Assembly (NCBI GenBank): GCA_905182865.1
Contig: CAJJCY010000003.1
Location: 650,054 to 714,053, forward strand
Direction: 5' to 3'
Origin: an uncultured SAR324 cluster bacterium
GTDB lineage: Bacteria > SAR324 > NAC60-12
Length of the DNA: 64,000 nt
Under the pieces are notes generated by a model. The model worked only from the letters and a program-made list of their open reading frames with translations. It did not search any database and had not been told where the DNA came from. The translations under genes and the position numbers were made by a program. The stretch's first letter is position 1. Each line of letters opens with the position of its first letter. Below, one piece after another: positions 9,016 to 18,042 of this stretch.

Positions 9016-10062
9016 ATGACATCTTTTTCAATACCTTCAGTTTCTCTTGCATTGAATGAAGCACTGCAGCAAAAAATTGACAATAAAACAAAACCTCCAG
9101 GTTCGCTGGGCAGGTTGGAAACGCTGGCCTTACAAGTTGGTAAAATTCAAAACACGCTGACTCCTGAACTGAAAAATCCAACCATCCTGGTTTTTGCAGG
9201 TGACCACGGAATTACTGAAGAAGATGTTAGTCCATTTCCCCAGGAAGTTACTGCGCAAATGGTGCTAAATTTTCTCAACGGAGGTGCCGCCATAAATGTA
9301 TATTGCAGACAACACAATCTTAGTTTGCATGTGGTGGATGCAGGCGTAAATGGAGATTTACCGGAACATCCGGATTTGGTTGCAGCAAAAATAGGGCGTG
9401 GAACAAAGAACTTTTCCAAAACTCCGGCAATGAGTGCTGAAGAATGTGAGCAGGCATTGAACAAAGGCGCTGAGTTGAGTCGAACGATTCCGGATCCAGA
9501 TTGCAACGTAATTGGTTTTGGTGAGATGGGAATTGGCAATACCTCCTCTGCTGCCGCACTGATGCAGCGTTATACGGGTTTGCCTCTTGAAGACTGTGTT
9601 GGAAAAGGGACAGGACTCGATGATTCTGGACTTGTACGGAAGGAGAAAATTATTCAGAAAGCATTGGATCAGCACTACAAAATAGATGAACCGCATGAAG
9701 TGTTAGCGACTTTTGGAGGTTTTGAAATTGTGATGATGGTTGGGGCAATGCTGGAATCAGCAGTATTGGGACGGATTTTACTGATTGACGGTTTTATCGC
9801 CGGCTCTGCTTTTCTTGCTGCTTCCAGAATCGTCCCGGAAATTCAGCAATATGCTGTTTTTACTCATCTGTCTGATGAACAGGGACATAGTGAAATGTTA
9901 AAATTTTTGCAGGCGGAACCTTTGCTTTCATTAGGAATGCGTCTTGGTGAAGGAACTGGGGCCGCAGTCGCTTTTCCGCTTTTGCAGTCAGCAGTCGCTT
10001 TTCTAAATCAAATGGCATCCTTTGAATCTGCAGGTGTTAGTGAACGAACTGATGGTGAATAG
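9016..10062 (+). CDS. cobT: Nicotinate-nucleotide-dimethylbenzimidazole phosphoribosyltransferase
   Basis: This 348-residue protein is CobT, which makes alpha-ribazole phosphate from the lower-ligand base and nicotinate mononucleotide. It shows KTKPPGSLGRLE near the N-terminus, FAGDHGITEEDVSPFP, the GGAAINVYCR segment, GEMGIGNTSSAAAL, and near the C-terminus LGMRLGEGTGAA, whose glutamate is the expected catalytic base. Length is standard. It overlaps the start of cobS by about 11 bp, so the two are almost certainly co-transcribed and coupled. Confidence 0.97.
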   Translation: MTSFSIPSVSLALNEALQQKIDNKTKPPGSLGRLETLALQVGKIQNTLTPELKNPTILVFAGDHGITEEDVSPFPQEVTAQMVLNFLNGGAAINVYCRQHNLSLHVVDAGVNGDLPEHPDLVAAKIGRGTKNFSKTPAMSAEECEQALNKGAELSRTIPDPDCNVIGFGEMGIGNTSSAAALMQRYTGLPLEDCVGKGTGLDDSGLVRKEKIIQKALDQHYKIDEPHEVLATFGGFEIVMMVGAMLESAVLGRILLIDGFIAGSAFLAASRIVPEIQQYAVFTHLSDEQGHSEMLKFLQAEPLLSLGMRLGEGTGAAVAFPLLQSAVAFLNQMASFESAGVSERTDGE

Positions 10063-10840
10063 CTTAATAAAGGAATTTCGGCGCATAGTTAGTGCTTTTA
10101 TCTTTTACAGCAGGATACCGCTCCCTTCTGACTGGTATTCTAAAGAGAGTAACCATTCCTCGCGCTATTTTTCACTTGTGGGCTGTTTTGTTGGGGGAGC
10201 AAGTGCAGCAGTTTGGATGCTGACACAAATGCTGTTTTCAGTATCGTCGGGCACTACAACGGCTGTCACTTTGCCGATTGCAGTTTTGCTGGGAATGGCA
10301 ACCGCGGTTTTGCTGACCGGTGCCTTACACGAAGATGGATTTGCCGATACGTGCGACGGACTCGGTGGCGGATGGAGCGCAGAAGAGCGGCTTCGGATAA
10401 TGAAGGATTCCCGGATTGGAACTTATGGAGCACTTGGTTTAGTATTCGTGGTGCTGCTGAAATTTTTTGCGCTTTTACAAATTGAAACCGAAATTTTGCC
10501 CTTGGTTTGGATTGGAGGCCATGCATTTAGCCGTTTTGTCTCAATTTCACAGCTCCGTTTTTCTAGCTATGTGCAGGATCCGGCAAAGAGCAAATCCGGA
10601 TCTATGACTGAGTTTTCATGGGTTGATTTAATTATAAATGCTGTTTTCGGTTTGTTACCATTATTGTTTATAGGTAACCAAATCTGGATGGGGTTGCTGG
10701 CAGTCGCACTGGTCTGGTGGCTATCATTAGTTTATTTTAAGTTAAAACTTGGAGGAGTGACAGGTGACTGCCTGGGCGCAACTCAGCAGTTAAGTGAAGT
10801 GGTTTTTTATTTGTGCCTGGGATTAAATTTTGGGATTTAA
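10052..10840 (+). CDS. cobS: Adenosylcobinamide-GDP ribazoletransferase (cobalamin synthase)
   Basis: CobS (CobV) is the integral membrane enzyme that joins adenosylcobinamide-GDP to alpha-ribazole in the last assembly step. The diagnostic stretch ALHEDGFADTCDGLGGGW is present at about residues 91-108, followed by RIMKDSRIGTYGALGLV. Most of the rest is hydrophobic helix. The ATG at 10052 is preferred because it overlaps the cobT stop at 10060-10062; the frame also opens upstream at 10022. The C-terminal half includes the GGVTGDCLGA motif typical of the family. It is the final gene of a two-gene unit with cobT. Confidence 0.95.
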   Translation: MVNSLIKEFRRIVSAFIFYSRIPLPSDWYSKESNHSSRYFSLVGCFVGGASAAVWMLTQMLFSVSSGTTTAVTLPIAVLLGMATAVLLTGALHEDGFADTCDGLGGGWSAEERLRIMKDSRIGTYGALGLVFVVLLKFFALLQIETEILPLVWIGGHAFSRFVSISQLRFSSYVQDPAKSKSGSMTEFSWVDLIINAVFGLLPLLFIGNQIWMGLLAVALVWWLSLVYFKLKLGGVTGDCLGATQQLSEVVFYLCLGLNFGI

Positions 10841-10886
10841 TTAAAGTACAGCACAATTCGTAAACATTGATAGAACCAGGAAAATT

Positions 10887-11438
10887 ATGCTGAAGATTCG
10901 TAAACCAGAAGAGCGTGGTCATGTACAATTCACCTGCTGGCCACACGGTACAGCTTTCCTTTTGGTAGTTACTACGAACCAAGTTTCATGGGTTTCGGTA
11001 ATTTACGAGTGATCAATGAAGACAAGATTGCTCCGGCCGTGGGTTACCAACTCAAAGTCATCAAGACATGAAAATTATCACTTACATGATTTAAGGTGTG
11101 CTGGATGATAAAGACAGTATGGGTAATTACGACGTGATTAAACCAGGTTAAATCCAGCATATGAGTACCGGAACCGGAATTCGCCACAGCGAGTATAACG
11201 CCTCAGATTCAGCAGAAGCACATGTACTTCAGATTTGGATTGAACTGGTAAAAAACGGAATTGTGCCAAAGTACTCATGGAGGAAAAGAAACATGTGTGG
11301 GTGCAGATTGTGAGTGGAGAACTTTTACTGAACGGAACTAAGTTGCAAGCTGGAGACGGTGCGGCTGTCAGTGAGGAAAGCGTCTTAAAAATACGTGGTA
11401 CCAAGTCCAGTGAGTTTCTACTCTTTGAATTGAATTAG
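10887..11438 (+). pseudogene. Pirin-family (YhhW-like) protein, heavily frameshifted
   Basis: No intact reading frame exists, but translated pieces line up with a pirin: MLKIRKPEERGH at the start, then in other frames SYYEPSFMGFGNLRVINEDK, IAPAVGY, a DSMGNYDVIKPG segment, IQHMSTGTGIRHSEYN, AEAHVLQIWI and a short C-terminal end reading SSEFLLFELN before TAG at 11436. These are in order across about 550 bp and in at least three frames, with extra in-frame stops. Pirins are cupin-fold metal proteins, some with quercetinase activity. The density of lesions here exceeds the single indels seen in neighbouring genes, so this looks like a true pseudogene. Confidence 0.8.
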
Positions 11439-11500
11439 AACGAAAAGGAAATTAAAATTATGAGCAGGTAGAGGAAACCCATCATACCGGACATATGGGG

Positions 11501-12565
11501 TTAGACACACAAATTATTACTCCAGAAGAAATAGACTGCAAGGAAAGTTGCACCTATCAGGCTCCAGATCAGACCCAGTTGAGGTAGCTCAATAGCTGTT
11601 GCTTCTCCACTAATGGCGAGTGCGAGTAATATAGGGATGCTTAAACAAATGCAGATGTCGAAAATGTTACTGCCGAATATGTTTGAAACAGCAGCGTCGT
11701 AATTTCCTTTTTTAGCGCTGATGACTGAGAGGGCAGTATCTGGCACTGATGTTCCAGCGGCAATCACGACAAATCCCATGATAACAGCGTCAATTCCCAA
11801 CATGTCACCGAGAGCAAGTGAAGCTTCAACCAACAGGTGAGATGCTCCTCCCATCACAATCATCATACCGGCAACCCACATCCACGCTTTTTTTTCGGAT
11901 GTCAATTCCAGCTCATCATCATCTTCAGTCTTAGTTTCCAATATATCAGTTTTCTTAAAATCAGCGCTTTGTTTTTTTGATTTCTTGAAGTCCCTGTGAA
12001 GAAGAAAGACATAACCTAAGTAGGCCAGCAAAAAGATGACAGCGACACCGGCACCCCACTCATTTGGAAACATCCAGAGCATTGCTCCGAGCAAAAGAGC
12101 TACGCCAAGATAATAAATATTATCACGCCAGACAACTTCCCGGCTGATGACCATCGGACTGGAAGCAACCAATCCTGCTGCCGCAGGAATCACAAGAACA
12201 TTATAGAGTGCAGAACCCACGATTGTGGAGATTCCAACCTCGGCACGTCCAATCAAAATTACAGCAATAATGGCCACACAAAACTCCGGAAAAGAACTTG
12301 CGATTGCGTCAATGACTGCGGCTTTAATTGACTGTGGAATATCGTGCTTATTCTGGATATAAGTTGCTGCCGGAGAGAAAAAATCACCTGCACGCCAAAT
12401 TATCAAAGTGGCGATCAAGATAAGTGAAATCCACAATAAATAACCTCCCCAGACAACTCCGCTGAGTGTCATGAACCAGGCAATGATTGCAATTCCGGAT
12501 AAAAGGATTATGTGCCGGGACATATCTTTGCCAAAGAAAAATAAGAGAGGAGTGAATGGATTCAT
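11501..12565 (-). CDS. Sodium/calcium exchanger family membrane protein
   Basis: This 354-residue protein has the two inverted alpha repeats of the CaCA superfamily. The first contains IDAIASSFPEFCVAIIAV and GSALYNVLVIPA, the second AAGTSVPDTALSVISAKKG and VSNIFGSNIFDI. Around ten hydrophobic segments are visible, with an acidic, lysine-rich cytoplasmic loop near residues 190-225 between the two halves. The prokaryotic relatives exchange calcium or another cation for sodium or protons. An alternative start is the methionine at residue 15 (MSRHIILL). It is 21 bp downstream of plsY on the same strand and may share its transcript. Confidence 0.9.
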   Translation of the reverse strand: MNPFTPLLFFFGKDMSRHIILLSGIAIIAWFMTLSGVVWGGYLLWISLILIATLIIWRAGDFFSPAATYIQNKHDIPQSIKAAVIDAIASSFPEFCVAIIAVILIGRAEVGISTIVGSALYNVLVIPAAAGLVASSPMVISREVVWRDNIYYLGVALLLGAMLWMFPNEWGAGVAVIFLLAYLGYVFLLHRDFKKSKKQSADFKKTDILETKTEDDDELELTSEKKAWMWVAGMMIVMGGASHLLVEASLALGDMLGIDAVIMGFVVIAAGTSVPDTALSVISAKKGNYDAAVSNIFGSNIFDICICLSIPILLALAISGEATAIELPQLGLIWSLIGATFLAVYFFWSNNLCV

Positions 12566-12586
12566 TGTAGTTTACGGGAATACTTT

Positions 12587-13225
12587 TCAGAGATTTTTGC
12601 TGGGCTTGAGTTGCCCTTCCTGGCCTTTTAGCAGGCGCTGGATATTTTCACGATGTTTGTATATTAACAGTGATGATAACAGAAGGAAAATGAAAAACAT
12701 AGACCAAACAGTTCTTCCATCCTGTACCCAGGGAACAAGTAGAAATAACCAAGGAAGGACAGCCAGCATAGTGATTGCGGAAAGACTGGAGATTCGTTTC
12801 CACAAATACATACCGGCCCATGCCAGGGCTGCACAGATGCCGACATTTAACTGCAAAATTGCTAAAACTCCAAACAAAGTTGAAATTCCTTTTCCACCTT
12901 TAAAACTGAGAAAAACGGAAAAAACATGTCCACAAACAACTGTAATTCCAGCTAGACTGTGAAAAATTAGTTGAGTTTCGGGTTCTGATTCTGAAACAGG
13001 GAAAAGTATTTGTGCAGTCAAGACTCCGAGGCTTCCCTTGCCAAAATCCAAAACAAAGGTGACAATGCCGGGCCACTTTCCACCAACACGCATTACATTA
13101 GTCATGCCGATGTTGCCGCTGCCCTGCATGCGGATGTCAATTTTTAGCCAGTATCGACTGATCAATAAACCGAAGGGGATGCTTCCCAATAAAAAAATTA
13201 AAATGAAGAAGCCAATTTGAAACAT
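12587..13225 (-). CDS. plsY: Glycerol-3-phosphate acyltransferase PlsY
   Basis: This 212-residue multi-pass protein carries the three PlsY motifs: GSIPFGLLISRY followed by QGSGNIGMTNVMRVGG (motif 1), LDFGKGSLGVL, and GHVFSVFLSFKGGKGIST with the phosphate-binding glycines and lysines. PlsY transfers an acyl group from acyl-phosphate to glycerol 3-phosphate, the first membrane step of phospholipid synthesis. Length and about five membrane segments fit. It lies 26 bp downstream of the MoxR-type ATPase gene on the minus strand. Confidence 0.95.
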   Translation of the reverse strand: MFQIGFFILIFLLGSIPFGLLISRYWLKIDIRMQGSGNIGMTNVMRVGGKWPGIVTFVLDFGKGSLGVLTAQILFPVSESEPETQLIFHSLAGITVVCGHVFSVFLSFKGGKGISTLFGVLAILQLNVGICAALAWAGMYLWKRISSLSAITMLAVLPWLFLLVPWVQDGRTVWSMFFIFLLLSSLLIYKHRENIQRLLKGQEGQLKPSKNL

Positions 13226-13251
13226 GTATTTGCGTCCTAGAAGGAAATAGT

Positions 13252-14163
13252 TTACCAGTTTTGTGATTTTCGACTGGTTGCAGACTCAATACCCTTTTCC
13301 TGAATGGCACGCAATAGCTCACGGTCGTCTCGATGTTTAACCAAGGTTTGTGCGCCTTTTAGTCTTTCAACAACTTTTGAATCAAGGACATTGGTCTGAA
13401 CCAGATATGAAATCCAATCTAAAATTTCGCTGGTTGAGGGTTTTCTAGTAAGATCAAGTTCACGTAACTGGTAGAAAATTTCAATTGCAGCAGCAACAAT
13501 TTTTTTATTTGCTCCAGGATGATGCATCCGGATTATTTCCCGCATCCTTTCCGGGGGTGGAAACTCAATGTACATGTAAATACAGCGCCGAATAAAAGGG
13601 GCCGGCAGGTCCTGTTCATGGTTGGATGTGATCACTATGATCGGCATCTTCCCGGGCTCACATTCAATTGTTTGCTGTGTTTCCGGAACAACAATCCGTC
13701 TCTCGGAGAGTAAAAATAAAAGGTTATTAGGAAGTTCACGGGGAGCCTTATCAATTTCATCCAGTAGCAAAACTGATCCTGGTGCAGAGAAAGCCTGTGC
13801 GAGGGGACCCAAATGAACATATTCATCCAAATTGTCAACTTTGCGTCCACCGGTATCAATCTGCGTATCAATTCCGGCCTGTTTCATTTGCGCATTAGCC
13901 ACGGCAGCTTGGGTATCCATCAATCGCTGAACTTCATCGAAGCGAGAAACGAGTAGAGAAACTTTGCTTTCTGAAGTTACTGGAACCTCAAAAATGGGGT
14001 GATTACCTTGAGCAGCAAACTCCTGAGCGAGTTTTGTTTTTCCTGTTCCTGGTTCACCTTCCAGCAACAGTGGTTTTTCCAGCAATCGTGCGATGTGGAA
14101 AGCTTCACTTAATTTTTGGTCCAAAAGGTAAGTTGGGGTTCCTTTGAAAAGTTTTTTACTCAT
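13252..14163 (-). CDS. MoxR-family AAA+ ATPase
   Basis: This 303-residue AAA+ protein has a Walker A at about residues 36-44 (EGEPGTGKTKLAQEFA), a Walker B in VLLLDEIDKAPRELPNNLLF, a sensor-1 region VITSNHEQDLPAPFIRRC with the arginine finger, and a helical lid in the C-terminal third. MoxR ATPases are chaperone-like and normally work with a von Willebrand factor A protein encoded nearby. Here no VWA gene is adjacent; the next gene upstream, 43 bp away, encodes an acidic membrane protein of unknown function. CobS-type chelatase subunits are distant relatives but lack the pattern seen here, so MoxR is preferred. Confidence 0.88.
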   Translation of the reverse strand: MSKKLFKGTPTYLLDQKLSEAFHIARLLEKPLLLEGEPGTGKTKLAQEFAAQGNHPIFEVPVTSESKVSLLVSRFDEVQRLMDTQAAVANAQMKQAGIDTQIDTGGRKVDNLDEYVHLGPLAQAFSAPGSVLLLDEIDKAPRELPNNLLFLLSERRIVVPETQQTIECEPGKMPIIVITSNHEQDLPAPFIRRCIYMYIEFPPPERMREIIRMHHPGANKKIVAAAIEIFYQLRELDLTRKPSTSEILDWISYLVQTNVLDSKVVERLKGAQTLVKHRDDRELLRAIQEKGIESATSRKSQNW

Positions 14164-14206
14164 ATATTTTAACTAGCTAGTGGCTGAAAATGATTTGTTC
14201 AGTTGG

Positions 14207-14965
14207 TTAAGAGTGTGAAATTTCATAAACTTTATCTTTAACCTGGTTATAAATTTCATTAACTTCCAATTCCGGTACGCTTTCCCATTCCATTATCTTG
14301 AGAATATGCTTACGCAATTTTCCTCTGGAAAGTCCTCGTTCCTGCCAAGCCTCATAAATTTCATCCTGGTTTGATTTCAGTGGTCGTCCATCAAGTTCTT
14401 TACGCATCAGAAACTTAACGGCACTGTCCGGACTGGAGATGACGAAGGATTTGTGCGCCTCGTCTGTGATACGTCCTGTTCCATAAACCACATCCGAATC
14501 ATCGTCATCTATTCCACCCGTCAGTGCTGATTCTTCCTCTTCGTCGTCGTCGACTTCATAAGATTCTATGTCCGGTTCCAACTCTATTTCCATGGACTCT
14601 CCATCCAGTGGCGAAGTGTCTTCTGTATCCGGAATTTTTTCTTCAGGAACACTGATTTCAGTTGATCCCGGAGAACCCGTAAACGATGTTGCAGCCAGAC
14701 GTTTTTGAATTTGTTCTGGACTGGGAATCACAATGACTGCAAGAACAAGCAGAAACGCGATGCCGAAAGTAATACTGTAAACCAAACCGTTTAGATACAG
14801 GTCATGACGGTTTTTATCGAGATAAAAGGTTGTGAGTTCCATGCCTCGATAGACAAGATAACTCGTTTCACTCATGCCGGTATAGCAGATAAAAATACCT
14901 CCTACAGTTGCGGCAAGGCCCCCAAAAATAGCAAAGACATAAATATTTAGATAATTGACAGGCAT
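14207..14965 (-). CDS. Unrecognised two-helix membrane protein with acidic linker
   Basis: I do not recognise this 252-residue protein. Two membrane helices are visible at about residues 8-29 and 58-82. They are followed by a proline- and acid-rich linker from about 100 to 160, including runs of Asp and Glu, and a C-terminal charged domain (about 165-250) rich in Lys, Arg and Trp-Glu. The C-terminal domain carries KFLMRKELDGRPLKSNQDE and an amphipathic REHILKIMEWE-like helix. The ATG start at 14965 is clear. It is 43 bp upstream of the MoxR ATPase gene on the same strand, so the two are probably co-expressed; it could anchor or be a substrate of that ATPase. This is inference. Confidence 0.6.
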   Translation of the reverse strand: MPVNYLNIYVFAIFGGLAATVGGIFICYTGMSETSYLVYRGMELTTFYLDKNRHDLYLNGLVYSITFGIAFLLVLAVIVIPSPEQIQKRLAATSFTGSPGSTEISVPEEKIPDTEDTSPLDGESMEIELEPDIESYEVDDDEEEESALTGGIDDDDSDVVYGTGRITDEAHKSFVISSPDSAVKFLMRKELDGRPLKSNQDEIYEAWQERGLSRGKLRKHILKIMEWESVPELEVNEIYNQVKDKVYEISHS

Positions 14966-15118
14966 TTGTACCTCATTGATTGATCAAGTTAAATGAATGG
15001 AATTTGTCGTTTAATTCAACCTGAACTTTCTTTAATTTAAATAGAAAATTCATGCATAAAACGGCAGATTCCTCTTGATCAAGACTATCGGCAGAAATGC
15101 AGAAAACTTGACTGTTAA

Positions 15119-15910
15119 TTACCAGACTGTTTTTAGAAATCCTCCATCGACAGCGAGGCTCGATCCCGTGATATAACTGGCGGCATCGGACAGCAAAAAT
15201 GCTCCGGTACGTCCAAACTCTTCAATTGTACCATAACGTCCCAGTGGAATTTGGGCTTGGTTTTCCGTCTTTAATTGCTCAATTGGAATTCCTTTTTTTT
15301 CAGAGTTGAGAGCATCCAGGCTACGTATCCGGTCTGTGTTGATACGTCCGGGCATCAGATTATTGAGGCGAATGTTGTCCGGAGCCAATTGAATGGAAAG
15401 GCTTTTCACCAAACTGGTTACGCCGGAACGCATGACGTTAGAGAGAATCAGAACATCAATTGGTTCTTTGACCGACATTGAAGTGACTGTCAAAATTGAT
15501 CCGCCTCCACGTTTCCGCATTAAAGGCAAAGTTGCCCGGATCATTCTTACTGCACTGAAAAGGTTGAGATCAAAAGCGGCCTGCCAGTCTTCATCTGCAA
15601 AATCTTCAAATTTTCCTGCAGGCGGTCCTCCGGCATTTACGACAAGTTTATCCACACCACCAAACTCATTCAGTGTGGCATCTGTCCATTGTCGAATTGA
15701 TTCTGGCTTAGATGAATCCAGTACCGAAGCCAAAACTGGTACTCCGGTTTCGTTCCGGAGTTGTTCTGCGGCAGTTTCAATATCTTTCTGAGTTCGGCTT
15801 CCTATTGAAATAGAAGCACCCTCTTGAGCCAGAGCCTGTGCAATTCCATAACCCAGACCTTTGCTAGAAGCCGCTACCATGGCTACTTTACCTTTGAGTT
15901 TTAAGTCCAT
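15119..15910 (-). CDS. Short-chain dehydrogenase/reductase with atypical active site
   Basis: This 263-residue Rossmann protein has the SDR cofactor motif ASSKGLGYGIAQ near residues 14-25 and VNAGGPPAGKF in place of NNAG. The catalytic serine region TVTSMSVKEPIDVL is present, but where YxxxK is expected the sequence reads ILSNVMRSGV, so the catalytic tyrosine and lysine are missing. A subfamily of FabG-like SDRs shares this SNxxR pattern, and its chemistry is uncertain. The C-terminal AVDGGFLKTVW is typical. A strong AAGGAG ribosome site precedes the ATG. The gene is 42 bp downstream of lnt on the minus strand. Confidence 0.88.
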   Translation of the reverse strand: MDLKLKGKVAMVAASSKGLGYGIAQALAQEGASISIGSRTQKDIETAAEQLRNETGVPVLASVLDSSKPESIRQWTDATLNEFGGVDKLVVNAGGPPAGKFEDFADEDWQAAFDLNLFSAVRMIRATLPLMRKRGGGSILTVTSMSVKEPIDVLILSNVMRSGVTSLVKSLSIQLAPDNIRLNNLMPGRINTDRIRSLDALNSEKKGIPIEQLKTENQAQIPLGRYGTIEEFGRTGAFLLSDAASYITGSSLAVDGGFLKTVW

Positions 15911-15952
15911 TTTTTCTCCTTGTTTGTAAAAGATAGTTAAAAGGCAAAATGA

Positions 15953-17653
15953 TTAATGAAATATTTTACCACGTACTTGTGCCAGAATACCCAGCATAAA
16001 AAATAAAAACATGAATCCTCCCCAAACCCATTCAGCATACTCTCGAAAAAATGAGAATTGTGGTCGAATGTTAATTGTGGATGTTAACGATCCTTCTTCA
16101 AATAATCCCAGTTGTCGGCTCCGGTTTTTCCCGTCTGCACCAATGAACACACTTTTACCGTTGTTGGAGGCAAAGACTACCGGAACCCGATTTTCGATGG
16201 CTCTCCAGCGTAAAACAGCGACCATGTTATCTGACGCAGTGGTGCGTCCGAACCAAGCTAAGTTACTGAGGTTTACCACCAGATTTGAGCCGTTGCGTAC
16301 CATGCCTCTAACTACTGTGGGTGAGAAAATATCGAAGCAAATTGGCGCAGAAAACTCAATGTTTTCAGGAACAGAAAAAACAGTGTATTCCTTGCCCCGT
16401 TCAAACTCTGACATGTTTGCAATATTATTTCTGAGCCACGAAGCTATTCCGGGAAACCACTCTGAAAATGGAATTGTCTCTCCAAATGGAATTAGGAATA
16501 TCTTGTTGTAACGTCCAAGAACTTCACCATTTGCTCCAATCAGGACTGAGACTCCATGAAATTTGTAAGCGGTTTGAGTCTTTACCCAATCTACAGTAGC
16601 CAGCAAAATGTAAGTTTGGTTTGCTTCAGCAAAGGACAAAACTTTTTCGCGTGAAGCTGCAACTTTGAAAAAAGGATCAGGATACACTGACTCAGGCCAA
16701 ATTAACAACTTTGGAGTAGTTGTATTTTCCGGGAGCTGTTCCAGTGCCTTGAGTGAATCCTCCAGCAAGCCGGCTAAATTTTGCTGACGTTTTGAGTATG
16801 CAAGTTCAGGATTGGAAGCAAGTTCCTGGAGGGAAAAATTAGGCTGTATAACCATAACTGTGAGTTTTGCCGGAAAGTCAGGAACAAGGTTTTGAATATT
16901 GCCGGATGATGCAGAGTCAAGTTTTGAATTTTGAGTAACAAGGTCCTGAGTTCTCCAGGCACCGTAACCTAAGCCGAGGACCCACAAAATTAAATAAATG
17001 GTTGAGGCTTTAAATAAGGATTTGCGGTTTCCAGTTCCTTCTGATTTCCAGCGCCACCAGTAGAGCAGCAAAAATGAGAATCCAGCGCTGTAGAGAAGAA
17101 GTCCGGAAGCACCAAGTATATCTGCAGCTTGCTCAAGCCATGGAAATTTAGAAAAAGTCAATCCGCCATAATTCCATTGAATCAGCCTAGGATACCATGG
17201 ATCAAGAGCGAGAACAAATGCGAGCCGTACGATTAAATCCCAACCGCCGCGTTGACGGATGAAAAGTAATGGGATTCCAAAATATACAAAAAGCTGTATT
17301 CCAACTTCCAGTCCATATCCAACGGCAGTAATCAGCAGTGCTGCAAACCAGGGAATGTGGCCAAAAACATTAATACTGTTAGTAATCCAATATCCACCGA
17401 TCGAAGCAGCAATACTTCCGGAAAACCAGCAGACTACAAAAAAAAGACCGGCCCTTTTTTGGAATGAAAACAGCCTGTTTTTATGTAGTTGATCGAGTAC
17501 CGCCAGCAATGGGAAAAAAGCCAGTATTCCCACCCAGTTAGTGCCAAAGCCCGGGGCACTCAAGCCGAGCAAAATGCCGGAAATGATGCTTCCTATCCAA
17601 AACAGGGATTTTGTTTTTGGAATTTGATTTTGGATTTCTCGAGAAATATTCAT
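15953..17653 (-). CDS. lnt: Apolipoprotein N-acyltransferase
   Basis: This 566-residue protein has about eight N-terminal membrane segments and a periplasmic nitrilase-like domain. The catalytic triad is visible: the glutamate in LLIWPESVYPDP, the lysine in GRYNKIFLIPFGE, and the cysteine in SAPICFDIFSPTVV. Lnt adds the third acyl chain to bacterial lipoproteins in the inner membrane, after which the Lol system exports them. A C-terminal helix returns to the membrane. Its presence supports a diderm cell envelope. It is the first gene of a minus-strand run with the SDR gene. Confidence 0.96.
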   Translation of the reverse strand: MNISREIQNQIPKTKSLFWIGSIISGILLGLSAPGFGTNWVGILAFFPLLAVLDQLHKNRLFSFQKRAGLFFVVCWFSGSIAASIGGYWITNSINVFGHIPWFAALLITAVGYGLEVGIQLFVYFGIPLLFIRQRGGWDLIVRLAFVLALDPWYPRLIQWNYGGLTFSKFPWLEQAADILGASGLLLYSAGFSFLLLYWWRWKSEGTGNRKSLFKASTIYLILWVLGLGYGAWRTQDLVTQNSKLDSASSGNIQNLVPDFPAKLTVMVIQPNFSLQELASNPELAYSKRQQNLAGLLEDSLKALEQLPENTTTPKLLIWPESVYPDPFFKVAASREKVLSFAEANQTYILLATVDWVKTQTAYKFHGVSVLIGANGEVLGRYNKIFLIPFGETIPFSEWFPGIASWLRNNIANMSEFERGKEYTVFSVPENIEFSAPICFDIFSPTVVRGMVRNGSNLVVNLSNLAWFGRTTASDNMVAVLRWRAIENRVPVVFASNNGKSVFIGADGKNRSRQLGLFEEGSLTSTINIRPQFSFFREYAEWVWGGFMFLFFMLGILAQVRGKIFH

Positions 17654-17763
17654 GGTTTTTTACAGCAGACTTGCAAGCTGTTTTCTTTAGTGCTTAAAAT
17701 GGTATTAATATTTTTTTATTGCAAAGTTCCCCCCCGTTTTTCGCAGCAATTATTGTAGATCTT

Positions 17764-17997
17764 ATGATTAGTTTAACACCATACTCTCTGGAAAACCCAG
17801 TTGAAGTTTCAGAGGAAGATTATAATAAACTGGTCCAAATGAAGGAAAAAGGCTGGAGCCATTGTGATTCAAAAGAGGAGTGCCTCGCAAAACTGCATTA
17901 TCTCCGTTCTGGATTTTCTCAAGGTAAAATTTCTATAGGAGATTTCAATGAGCGAGAAAAAAAACTAGCGATTGGCTACTGGAATAGAGGGGGCTAA
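17764..17997 (+). CDS. Small conserved-looking hypothetical protein
   Basis: I do not recognise this 77-residue protein. The ATG at 17764 is chosen over an upstream opening at 17719 because the upstream residues look non-coding. The sequence is hydrophilic, with VSEEDYNKLVQMKEKGWSHC in the middle and a helical, lysine- and glutamate-rich C-terminus ending GYWNRGG. Two cysteines (HCDSKEEC) could bind metal or form a disulphide. It sits divergent from lnt and convergent with the ankyrin gene. Confidence 0.55.
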   Translation: MISLTPYSLENPVEVSEEDYNKLVQMKEKGWSHCDSKEECLAKLHYLRSGFSQGKISIGDFNEREKKLAIGYWNRGG

Positions 17998-18042
17998 AAT
18001 TCGGTTTATGGTACAAGTCCTCTGCTTTAATATCACAAGTGG

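Noticed and set aside
13252..14163. The MoxR ATPase as the missing small (CobS-like) cobaltochelatase subunit
   Set aside because: Its motifs and length fit MoxR better, it is far from the cob genes, and it is paired with an unrelated membrane protein.
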